A DNA stretch of 64,000 bases from JAEMQF01 sp963775015 (GTDB lineage: Bacteria; Pseudomonadota; Gammaproteobacteria; Burkholderiales; Burkholderiaceae_C), in assembly GCA_963775015.1 (NCBI GenBank), contig CAVZHI010000004.1:62001-126000 (forward strand), written 5' to 3'. Each line of letters starts with the position of its first letter. Within the stretch, counting starts at the first letter, position 1. The position numbers and the translations under genes were made by a program. Shown here one piece after another: positions 56,912-64,000 of this stretch. The notes beneath the pieces are model-generated. The model saw nothing but the letters and a program-made list of their open reading frames with translations, was not told the DNA's origin and ran no database searches.

Positions 56912-58576
56912 ATGGCATTGGTAGAAGTGAAGGTCCCCGACATCGGCGACTTCAAGGACGTCGAGATCATCGAGTTGCTCGTGAGCCCCGGCGACACCGT
57001 GCGCGTCGAGCAGTCGCTGCTCACCGTCGAGAGCGACAAGGCGTCGATGGAGATCCCTTCGTCGCACGCCGGCGTCGTGAGGGAGCTGCGCGTCAAGCTG
57101 GGCGACAAGGTGAATCAGGGCGTGCCGGTGTTGCTCATCGACACCGGCGAAGCCAGCGTTGCCGCGCCGGCTGCGGCGGCATCGACCGCCGTCGCGGCAG
57201 CGCCCGTCGCGCCGGCCCCGGTTGCGCAGGCGGCTTCTGCGGCAGCGCCGCTGCCTGCCCGCACAGGGCCGGTGGAGCTGCTCGTTCCGGACATCGGCGA
57301 CTTCGACGAAGTCGCCGTCATCGAGGTCTTCATCAAGCCCGGCGACACGTTGCGCATCGAACAAAGCCTGATCACGGTGGAAAGCGACAAGGCGTCGATG
57401 GAAATTCCGTCGTCGCACGCCGGGGTGGTGAGGGAGGTGCGCGTCAAGCTCGGCGACAAGGTGGCGAAGGGCAGCGTCGTCGCCATGATCGACGCAGTGG
57501 GCAGCGCGCCCAGTGCTGCGGTGGCCGCGCCGGCAGCGCCTGCGAGCTTGATCGCGACCGCGCCCGCCAGCGCAACGCTGGCGACGCCATCTGGCGCGGC
57601 GCCGGGAACACCCGCGCCGGCAACCGCGCCCGCCGGCGCCGCATTGCCGCACGCCTCGCCGACGATTCGCAAGCTCGCGCGCGAACTCGGCGTGCCTCTC
57701 TCGGAAGTCGCCGGCAGCGGGCCGAAGGGGCGCATCACGCAGGAAGACGTGCAGGGCTTCGTGAAGCAGGTGATGGCCGGCACGGCGAAAACCTTGGCGC
57801 AAGCGGCCAAGGCGCCCGGCAGCGCCGCGTCGGGTGGCGCCTTCCCCGGCCTGCTGCCGTGGCCGCAAGTCGACTTCGCCAAGTTCGGCCCGGTGCAGCG
57901 CAAGGACCTGTCGCGAATCAAGAAGATCAGCGGCGCGAACCTGCACCGCAACTGGGTCTCGATTCCGCACGTGACGAATCACGACGACGCCGACATCACT
58001 GAGCTTGAAGCCTTCCGGGTCCAGTTGAACAAGGAGAACGAGAAGGCTGGGATCAAGGTCACGATGCTCGCCTTCCTGATCAAGGCGACGGTCGCGGCGC
58101 TGAAAAAATTCCCCGAGTTCAACGCCTCGTTAGACGGTGACCAGCTCGTGCTCAAGCAATATTTCCACATCGGCTTCGCCGCTGACACGCCCAATGGCCT
58201 GATGGTTCCGGTGATCCGGGACGCGGACGGCAAAGGCGTGCTGCAGATCAGCGCCGAGATGGCGGAACTGGCGAAAAAGGCGCGCGACGGCAAGCTCTCA
58301 CCGGGCGAAATGACGGGCGGCTGCTTCTCGATTTCGTCGCTCGGTGGAATCGGCGGGCGCTACTTCACGCCCATCATCAACGCCCCCGAGGTCGCGATCC
58401 TCGGCGTGTGCAAGAGCGCGACGGAACCGGCCTGGGACGGACGCGCGTTCGTTCCGCGCTTGATGCTGCCGCTGTCGCTGGCGTGGGACCATCGCGTCAT
58501 CGACGGCGCCGCGGCGGCGCGCTTCAATGCCTACCTCGGCGCCATCCTCGCGGATTTCCGCCGCGTCCTGCTCTGA
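56912..58576 (+). CDS. aceF: Pyruvate dehydrogenase E2 component (dihydrolipoamide acetyltransferase)
   Basis: A 554-residue E2 with two N-terminal lipoyl domains (lysines in VESDKASMEIPSSHAG, present twice, near residues 43 and 157), separated by Ala/Pro-rich linkers. A peripheral-subunit-binding domain follows (ASPTIRKLARELGVPLSEV) and then the catalytic acyltransferase domain with the His motif AWDHRVIDGAAAARF. ATG 56912 with GGAGAC upstream was chosen over 56897. The stop overlaps the next gene's ATG by one base. Confidence 0.96.
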   Translation: MALVEVKVPDIGDFKDVEIIELLVSPGDTVRVEQSLLTVESDKASMEIPSSHAGVVRELRVKLGDKVNQGVPVLLIDTGEASVAAPAAAASTAVAAAPVAPAPVAQAASAAAPLPARTGPVELLVPDIGDFDEVAVIEVFIKPGDTLRIEQSLITVESDKASMEIPSSHAGVVREVRVKLGDKVAKGSVVAMIDAVGSAPSAAVAAPAAPASLIATAPASATLATPSGAAPGTPAPATAPAGAALPHASPTIRKLARELGVPLSEVAGSGPKGRITQEDVQGFVKQVMAGTAKTLAQAAKAPGSAASGGAFPGLLPWPQVDFAKFGPVQRKDLSRIKKISGANLHRNWVSIPHVTNHDDADITELEAFRVQLNKENEKAGIKVTMLAFLIKATVAALKKFPEFNASLDGDQLVLKQYFHIGFAADTPNGLMVPVIRDADGKGVLQISAEMAELAKKARDGKLSPGEMTGGCFSISSLGGIGGRYFTPIINAPEVAILGVCKSATEPAWDGRAFVPRLMLPLSLAWDHRVIDGAAAARFNAYLGAILADFRRVLL

Positions 58577-59148
58577 TGACGACCGTCGTGGTGGTGCGCA
58601 AGGGCGGCACGGTGGCGATCGCCGCCGACAGCCTCGTGACTTTCGGCGATACGCGCCTGGCGCATGGCTACGAGGCGAACGAGAAGCTGTTCCGCTGCGG
58701 CAACTCGTGGGTCGGCATGGCGGGCACCACGGCGCACTTTCCGGTGCTGCGCAAGGCGATGTCGGCCTTGCCCGCGGCGGACCTGAAACTCGAGTCGCGC
58801 GACGACGTCTTCGACACCTTCCTCAAGCTGCACCCCAAGCTCAAGGAAACCTACTTCCTCAACACCAAGGAAGAAGAAGCCGACCCGTACGAAAGCTCGC
58901 AGTTCACGGCGCTGATCGCGAATGCTTCCGGCATCTACGCCGTCTATTCGTACCGCGAAGTGTTCGAGTTCGACCGCTTCTGGGGCATCGGCACGGGGCG
59001 CGGTTTTGCCCTGGGCGCGATCTACGCGGCGTACGACAAGGGCAAGTCGGCGCGCGAACTCGCCGAACTGGGGGTGCGCGCCGGCTGTGAATTCGACAAG
59101 AACTCGAGCGGGCCGGTGCGCGCTCACACCATCAAGCTGAAAGCCTAG
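58576..59148 (+). CDS. Proteasome-like Ntn hydrolase (HslV/BPH-type) inside the pdh operon
   Basis: A 190-residue protein with the N-terminus Met-Thr-Thr, so removal of Met would expose a catalytic Thr1 as in HslV and proteasome beta subunits. Counting from that Thr, Asp17 is present in VAIAADS and a Lys (about position 36, in EANEKLF) may take the role of Lys33; GMAGTTAHF resembles the HslV GFAGGTADA. The C-terminal half (FWGIGTGRGFALGAIYAAYD) fits the proteasome fold. It is longer than HslV (about 175) and no hslU is nearby; this fits the betaproteobacterial proteasome homologue BPH. It overlaps aceF by one base. Confidence 0.78.
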   Translation: MTTVVVVRKGGTVAIAADSLVTFGDTRLAHGYEANEKLFRCGNSWVGMAGTTAHFPVLRKAMSALPAADLKLESRDDVFDTFLKLHPKLKETYFLNTKEEEADPYESSQFTALIANASGIYAVYSYREVFEFDRFWGIGTGRGFALGAIYAAYDKGKSARELAELGVRAGCEFDKNSSGPVRAHTIKLKA

Positions 59149-59153
59149 AACCC

Positions 59154-60626
59154 ATGGCGCTACAGGACATCAAGGTTCCCGATCTGGGCCATTTCACCGA
59201 ATGCGACCTCGTCGTTCTGGGCGCCGGGCCGGGCGGTTATTCGGCGGCGTTTCGCGCTGCAGACCTCGGTTTGAACACGGTGCTCGTCGAGCGCTTCCCG
59301 ACGCTGGGTGGCGTGTGCCTGAATGTGGGCTGCATTCCGTCAAAGGCGCTGTTGCACGTGGCGAGCGTGATGGACGAAGTGAAACACTTCGCCGCGCTCG
59401 GCGTGAGCTTCGCCGAGCCCGGCGTCGACTTGGCGAAACTCAAGGCGCACAAAGACAAGGTCGTCGGCAAACTCACCGGCGGCCTGGCGGCGATGGCGAA
59501 GATGCGCAAGGTGAAAGTCGTGCACGGCACGGGGGTCTTTGCCGACCCGTTTCATCTTGCCGTGCAGCGCGCCGACGGCGCTGTCGAGACGATCCGCTTC
59601 AAGCGCGCGATCATTGCCGCAGGCTCGGAAGCGATGAAGCTGCCTTTCCTGCCCGACGACCCGCGCATCGTCACGAGCACGGGTGCGCTGGAGCTGCGCC
59701 AGCGGCCGAAGCGCGTGCTGATCGTCGGCGGCGGAATCATCGGCCTGGAAATGGGCACCGTCTACTCGACGCTTGGCGCGCGGCTCGACGTGGTCGAGAT
59801 GCTCGATGGCCTGATGCTCGGCGCGGACCGGGACCTGGTCAAGGTCTGGCAAAAGATGAACGCGCCGCGCTTCGACAAGATCATGCTGAAGACGAAGACC
59901 GTTGGCGCGCAGGCCACGCCGGACGGAATCGTGATGCGCTTCGAAGGCGAAGGCGCGCCAGCAGAACCGCAGCTCTATGACATGGTGCTGCAAGCCGTGG
60001 GCCGGTCGCCGAACGGGAAGAAGATCGGCGCCGACAAGGCGGGAGTTCAGGTCGGAGAGCGCGGCTTCATCGCCGTGGACACGCAAATGCGCAGCAACGT
60101 CGCGCACATTTTCGCCATCGGCGACATCGTCGGCCAGCCCATGCTCGCGCACAAGGCGGTGCACGAAGGCCATGTCGCCGCCGAAGTCGCCGCCGGCGAG
60201 CAACTCAACGATGCGAAGTTGCGCCAGGCGAGGTTTGACGCACGGGTGATTCCGAGCGTCGCCTACACCGACCCCGAAGTCGCGTGGGTCGGCGTGACGG
60301 AAGACGAAGCCAAGGCGAAGGGGTTGAAGGTCCGCAAGGGCCTGTTCCCCTGGAGTGCGTCGGGCCGGGCGATCGCGAACGGGCGCGACGAGGGCTTCAC
60401 GAAACTGCTGTTCAGCGAAGAAACGCACCGCATCGTCGGCGGCGGCATCGTCGGCACCCACGCCGGCGACATGATCGGCGAGCTCGCCTTGGCGATCGAG
60501 ATGGGCGCCGACGCGGTGGACATCGGCAAGACGATTCATCCGCATCCGACGCTGGGCGAGAGCATCGGCCTGGCCGCAGAGGCGTTTGAAGGGGTGTGCA
60601 CCGATTTGCCGCCCGTGCGGCGATGA
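59154..60626 (+). CDS. lpdA: Dihydrolipoamide dehydrogenase (E3), lacking a lipoyl domain
   Basis: A 490-residue flavoprotein that reoxidises the dihydrolipoyl groups of E2. Motifs: FAD-binding VLGAGPGGYSAAFRAADLG, redox-active disulfide GGVCLNVGCIPSKALL, NAD-binding VGGGIIGLEMG, FAIGDIVGQPMLAHKA and the C-terminal His-Glu pair in HPHPTLGE. The first 13 residues, ALQDIKVPDLGHF, look like the beginning of a lipoyl domain, after which the FAD domain starts at once. Many related E3s carry a full N-terminal lipoyl domain here. Start ATG 59154, 5 bases after the proteasome-like gene. Confidence 0.95.
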   Translation: MALQDIKVPDLGHFTECDLVVLGAGPGGYSAAFRAADLGLNTVLVERFPTLGGVCLNVGCIPSKALLHVASVMDEVKHFAALGVSFAEPGVDLAKLKAHKDKVVGKLTGGLAAMAKMRKVKVVHGTGVFADPFHLAVQRADGAVETIRFKRAIIAAGSEAMKLPFLPDDPRIVTSTGALELRQRPKRVLIVGGGIIGLEMGTVYSTLGARLDVVEMLDGLMLGADRDLVKVWQKMNAPRFDKIMLKTKTVGAQATPDGIVMRFEGEGAPAEPQLYDMVLQAVGRSPNGKKIGADKAGVQVGERGFIAVDTQMRSNVAHIFAIGDIVGQPMLAHKAVHEGHVAAEVAAGEQLNDAKLRQARFDARVIPSVAYTDPEVAWVGVTEDEAKAKGLKVRKGLFPWSASGRAIANGRDEGFTKLLFSEETHRIVGGGIVGTHAGDMIGELALAIEMGADAVDIGKTIHPHPTLGESIGLAAEAFEGVCTDLPPVRR

Positions 60627-60785
60627 ACGGCGCTGAGCGGCGCTGAATGGTGCGCTCGGGCGCCCGGCGGGCCTTTGGCGGTTCGGTGATGTGGCAGATT
60701 CGATGGGGCGCCCATCCCTCTGAGGCGAAATCCTTGCCAAGCCCGCGGGGGAAGATTCCAATGGGCGTCCCCACGAGACGTTCTT

Positions 60786-62714
60786 ATGTCATTGATTCGT
60801 CAAATCTGGATTCTGTTGTTCGCGACCTTGTTCTTGTCGCTCGTGGGCAGCGTCAGCGTCAACGTCGACGCCTCGCGCGCCTCGCTGCAGGCGCAGCTGA
60901 GCGGTAAAAACCGCGACGACGCCGATTCGCTCGCGTTGCTTCTGTCGCACCAACAGGGTGACGCGCAGGCAATGGTGAAGGCGATGCTGGCGCTGTTCGA
61001 TTCAGGAGCGTACGCACGAATTCGCTTCATCGGCGCCGACGGCAAAGTGGCGTTCGATCGCGAAGGGACGGCCGCACCGTGGCACGCACCGCGTTGGTTC
61101 GTGTATTGGGTTCGGCTGGATGCCGATGCCGGCGTCTCGCCGGTCACCGACGGCGCGCACGACCTCGGCAGCGTCGAGGTGCAGGGCCACGCGGCATTCC
61201 TGCACGATCAGCTCTGGCTCGCCAGCCAACGCTCGGCGCTCGCGCTGGCGCTCGTGGGGGGCCTGGCGGCGATGTTCGCGATGCTCGGCGTGGCGCGCTT
61301 GCGCGCGCCCATCGACGCCGCAGTGCAACAGGCGCGCGCGCTGGAGCGCGGCGAATACGTGACGCTTGCCGAGCCGCGAACCCCGGAACTGCGCCGCCTC
61401 ACGCGCGCCATGAATTCAATGGTGGCGCGCCTCAAGCAAGTCTTCGAAGTCCAGGCGGCGCAAGTGGAAACGCTGCGGCGCCAGGCGAATTGCGACGCCC
61501 TCACCGGCCTGGCGAACCGGGCTCACTTTCTGCGCCAGTTGACGGTGGCGATGCAGCGCGAAGACGGCGCGGCGTATGGCGGTCTGGTGCTGCTGCGCGT
61601 GATCGATCTGGCTGAGCTGAACCGCGTCCTCGGACACAGCATCACGGACCAGATGCTGGTCGCGATCGCCCAGGTGTTGCAGGCGTATACGCAGCGCGGC
61701 CGCACCTGCCTCGTCGGCCGGCTGAACGGCTCCGACTTCGCGCTCGGCCTGCCCGTCGGCGGCGTCTCCGAGGAAACTGCGCAAGCGATCGCCGGGGCGC
61801 TTCGGGCTGCGCTGCCGGCGTTCGGGCCGAACGTCGACGTCGCTTTCGGCGCGGTGGAAATCTCGCGTTCCAAGTCGATGGCCGAGCTGATGAGCGGCGC
61901 CGACATGGCGCTCGCGCGCGCCGAAGCGCGCGGCAAGTTTGCCGTCGAAGTCGAAGGCGAAGTGCCGTTGGCTGCGGTCGGGCTCGGCGAGGCCGCGTGG
62001 CGCCAGCACATCCAGGCTGCGCTCGCCGAAGGTCGCTTGCAGCTTGGCGAGGTTCCGGTGCTGGGGCGGCTGAATCGCCTGGTGCACCTCGAGTGCCCGC
62101 TGCGCCTGCAGCTCGAGCCCGACGGCGCCTACGAAGTCGCGGCGCGCTGGCTGCCGCTCGCGATGCGCGGGCGCCTCACATCGCTCATCGATACCACCGC
62201 AGCGGTGCGCGCGCTGCGCGAAATCGGCAGCGACGGGCGCGCGCGCTGCACCAGCATCGCCTCGGCGTCGCTCGCCGACATTGAATTCATTCCGCGGCTG
62301 CGCGCCGCGCTGGCCGAAGTGCCGCGCGCCGCCAAGCTGCTGTCGATGACGGTCGGCGAAGACTCGGCGATCGACCAGTTCGCGCGCGTTCGCGAGCTCT
62401 CGCGCCAGCTGCGCCCGAGCGGCGTGCGGCTCGGGCTTGAGCACGCCGGGAACCGGCTCTCGCAAATCGACCGCCTGCTCGACGCCGGGCTGGACTTCGT
62501 CAAGCTCGACAGCTCGGTGACGATCGGTGTTGCGCAAGGCGCGGACCGGTCGGCGTTCATCAGCGGCGTGGTCGCGATGCTGCACAGCGTCTCGATCGAC
62601 GTCTACGCCGAGGGCGTGAACGACCCGGCTGATGCAAGAACACTGCGCGAACTCGGCGTCGACGCGATTGCCGGCGCGGCAGCCGAAGCCTCGGCCCAAG
62701 TCGAGCTGGTTTAG
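60786..62714 (+). CDS. LapD-like c-di-GMP receptor with degenerate GGDEF and EAL domains
   Basis: A 642-residue inner-membrane protein. Transmembrane helix 1 (residues 5-25), a periplasmic LapD/MoxY-type domain (about 26-150), helix 2 (about 150-172) and a HAMP-like segment precede a GGDEF domain in which the signature is LNGSDF, and an EAL domain in which EAL is replaced (LECPLRL) and the DFVKLD and VYAEGV segments remain. Both enzymatic sites appear dead, as in LapD, which binds c-di-GMP and sequesters the protease LapG. No lapG or adhesin gene is in the window. Start ATG 60786. Confidence 0.82.
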   Translation: MSLIRQIWILLFATLFLSLVGSVSVNVDASRASLQAQLSGKNRDDADSLALLLSHQQGDAQAMVKAMLALFDSGAYARIRFIGADGKVAFDREGTAAPWHAPRWFVYWVRLDADAGVSPVTDGAHDLGSVEVQGHAAFLHDQLWLASQRSALALALVGGLAAMFAMLGVARLRAPIDAAVQQARALERGEYVTLAEPRTPELRRLTRAMNSMVARLKQVFEVQAAQVETLRRQANCDALTGLANRAHFLRQLTVAMQREDGAAYGGLVLLRVIDLAELNRVLGHSITDQMLVAIAQVLQAYTQRGRTCLVGRLNGSDFALGLPVGGVSEETAQAIAGALRAALPAFGPNVDVAFGAVEISRSKSMAELMSGADMALARAEARGKFAVEVEGEVPLAAVGLGEAAWRQHIQAALAEGRLQLGEVPVLGRLNRLVHLECPLRLQLEPDGAYEVAARWLPLAMRGRLTSLIDTTAAVRALREIGSDGRARCTSIASASLADIEFIPRLRAALAEVPRAAKLLSMTVGEDSAIDQFARVRELSRQLRPSGVRLGLEHAGNRLSQIDRLLDAGLDFVKLDSSVTIGVAQGADRSAFISGVVAMLHSVSIDVYAEGVNDPADARTLRELGVDAIAGAAAEASAQVELV

Positions 62715-62758
62715 AGGGGCCTGTCGCGCTTGTGATCGAGGCCGCGCCCGCCCGGGCG

Positions 62759-63304
62759 TCAGCCGATGTCGGCGCAGTGCAAGCCGAACTGGCCTTTGCG
62801 GCGATCGTCGAAGTAGCGCTCGAGCGTTTCACGAACCGTGCGAAACGCCAACTCGTCCCAGGGGATCTGCGCTTCGGTGAACAGGCGCGCTTCGATCGTC
62901 TCCGGGCCGGGCGCGAAATCGGTGTCGCACAGGCGGGCCCGGTAATAGAGGTGGAGTTGCCCGACACGAACCACGTTGAGCAGCGTCAGCAGGCCCTCGA
63001 GTTCGATGCGCGCGCCGGCTTCTTCGACGGTTTCGCGGATCGCGCCTTGTGATGTGGTTTCGCCGAGTTCGAGAAACCCCGCCGGCAGAGTCCAGAAGCC
63101 ATGGCGCGGCTCGATGTTGCGCCGGCACAGCAGCACCTGGTCGTGCCAGATCGGCACGGTGCCGACGACGTTGATCGGGTTTTCGTAGTGGATCGCGCCG
63201 CACGCCGAACACACGGCGCGCTCGCGGTTGTCGTCGGCGGGGATCTGATACCGAACTGCGCCCGCGCATGTCTTGCAGTGTCGAATGCTGCGCGGCGTGA
63301 ACAT
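62759..63304 (-). CDS. Nudix hydrolase with N-terminal zinc ribbon
   Basis: A 181-residue protein. Four Cys (CKTCAGAV and CSACGAIHYENP) form a zinc ribbon at residues 10-40. The Nudix box GFLELGETTSQGAIRETVEEAG (shown by its ends and REtvEEaG core) fits Gx5Ex7REUxEExGU. This form is common in proteobacteria and resembles a short NudC/YgdP-like protein; the substrate (dinucleotide, NADH or ADP-ribose type) is unknown. ATG 63304 was chosen; the open frame continues to 63973 but is antisense to maiA there. Confidence 0.88.
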   Translation of the reverse strand: MFTPRSIRHCKTCAGAVRYQIPADDNRERAVCSACGAIHYENPINVVGTVPIWHDQVLLCRRNIEPRHGFWTLPAGFLELGETTSQGAIRETVEEAGARIELEGLLTLLNVVRVGQLHLYYRARLCDTDFAPGPETIEARLFTEAQIPWDELAFRTVRETLERYFDDRRKGQFGLHCADIG

Positions 63305-63361
63305 GAAGCTCAGTGTATCGCGCGCCCCATGGCATGATGGATGCCGATTGAGGGGACTGTC

Positions 63362-64000
63362 ATGAAGCTCTACAACTACTTCCGCTCTTCGGCGTCGTAC
63401 CGGGTGCGCATCGCGCTGGCGCTGAAGGGCCTCGCTTATGACTATGAAGCGGTGCACCTGGGGAAGAGCGAGCACCTCGCGCCCGCCTTCGGCGCGCTCA
63501 GCGCGGCGCGCCTCGTTCCCTTGCTGGAAGATGGCGACTCGCTCCTGACGCAGTCGCTCGCGATCATCGAATACCTCGAGGAAACGCATCCGGCGCCGGC
63601 GCTGCTGCCCAAGGATCCCTTGGCGCGCGCCCGGGTGCGCGCTCTGGCGTACGACATCGCGTGCGAAATCCACCCGCTGAACAACTTGCGCGTCTTGCGC
63701 TACCTCGTGCACGACCTCAAACTCGGCGAAGACGAAAAGAACCGCTGGGTCCGGCATTGGGTCGAGTCCGGGCTCGAGGTCGTCGAGCGACAGCTCGCGG
63801 CGCACCCGGCGACGGGGCGCTTCTGCCACGGTGACACGCCGACGCTGGCGGATTGCGTGCTGGTGCCGCAAATCCACAACGCGCAACGTTTCGACTGCCG
63901 GCTCGAGCATGTGCCCAGCGTGATGCGGATCTTCGACGAGTGCATGAAACTCGACGCGTTCGCGAAAACCCAACCCTCCGCGTGCCCGGACGCGGCCTGA
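63362..64000 (+). CDS. maiA: Maleylacetoacetate isomerase (zeta-class GST)
   Basis: A 212-residue glutathione-dependent isomerase converting maleylacetoacetate to fumarylacetoacetate in tyrosine or homogentisate breakdown. The N-terminal glutathione-site motif RSSASYRVRIALALKG is a variant of the zeta-class SSCSxRVRIAL, and QSLAIIEYLEE gives the cis-Pro neighbour region. The C-terminal helical domain has ACEIHPLNNLRVLRYL and TLADCVLVPQ. The gene ends exactly at the window edge with TGA. Partner genes such as fahA are not in view. Confidence 0.92.
   Translation: MKLYNYFRSSASYRVRIALALKGLAYDYEAVHLGKSEHLAPAFGALSAARLVPLLEDGDSLLTQSLAIIEYLEETHPAPALLPKDPLARARVRALAYDIACEIHPLNNLRVLRYLVHDLKLGEDEKNRWVRHWVESGLEVVERQLAAHPATGRFCHGDTPTLADCVLVPQIHNAQRFDCRLEHVPSVMRIFDECMKLDAFAKTQPSACPDAA

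Noticed and set aside
54140..57982. 1280-codon minus-strand open frame opposite aceE and aceF
   Set aside because: Translation is Arg/His/Val-rich with no family resemblance. It mirrors the codon bias of the sense genes.
60627..60785. Short direct repeats (ggcgctgagcggcgctga) and GC-rich inverted pieces after lpdA
   Set aside because: The repeats are too short and GC-biased to call a terminator or mobile element; no T-run follows.

Overview
The window is a GC-rich chromosomal segment from a betaproteobacterium, most likely of the order Burkholderiales. This rests on gene content: a PHA synthesis block, cbb3 oxidase arranged ccoIS-ccoNOQP-ccoG, Liv-type ABC transporters of the Burkholderiales style, aceE-aceF-lpdA with doubled lipoyl domains, and a candidate betaproteobacterial proteasome homologue. 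No rRNA, tRNA, CRISPR array, insertion sequence or prophage was recognised.

Layout. 3-2038: end of a fumarate reductase operon (frdA'BCD). 2109-5360: phasin-like gene, phaB and a twice-frameshifted phaC, all minus strand. 5404-7850: response regulator and hybrid PAS kinase. 8044-14330: acyl-CoA synthetase followed by a complete five-gene Liv-type ABC importer. 14348-22069: cbb3 oxidase and its assembly genes (minus strand), with two near-perfect FNR/ANR boxes. 22155-24763: small stress and redox genes (DUF454, DksA-like, two UspA, hemerythrin). 24809-26141: an 11-residue-repeat exported protein and a degenerate alpha/beta hydrolase. 26188-28415: NarL-type two-component pair. 28553-31943: three genes resembling lipid A amino-sugar modification systems. 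32086-43500: a seven-gene minus-strand operon with two RND permeases, a minimal adaptor, an AlgE-like porin, a second outer-membrane barrel and two exported proteins of unknown function. 43697-49798: MBL hydrolase, an acyl-CoA synthetase with four frameshifts, rmuC, an MFS transporter and an exported glutaredoxin-like protein. 49854-53965: folD and a FixL/FixJ-like pair. 54137-60626: pyruvate dehydrogenase operon aceE-aceF-(proteasome-like gene)-lpdA. 60786-64000: LapD-like c-di-GMP receptor, Nudix hydrolase and maleylacetoacetate isomerase.

How it fits together. Fumarate reductase, the high-affinity oxidase under apparent FNR control, UspA proteins, hemerythrin and several PAS kinases suggest life at changing oxygen tension. 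PHA genes, acyl-CoA synthetases and the Liv-type importer point to growth on organic acids with carbon storage.

Most notable: (1) the seven-gene RND/porin operon with an inverted-repeat operator over its promoter; (2) a proteasome-like gene inside the pyruvate dehydrogenase operon; (3) FNR promoters placed so that ccoN and ccoI mRNAs would be nearly or fully leaderless; (4) a REP-like palindrome read through in the ccoQ coding sequence; (5) six single-base insertions restricted to phaC and one acyl-CoA synthetase, either pseudogenes or sequence errors.
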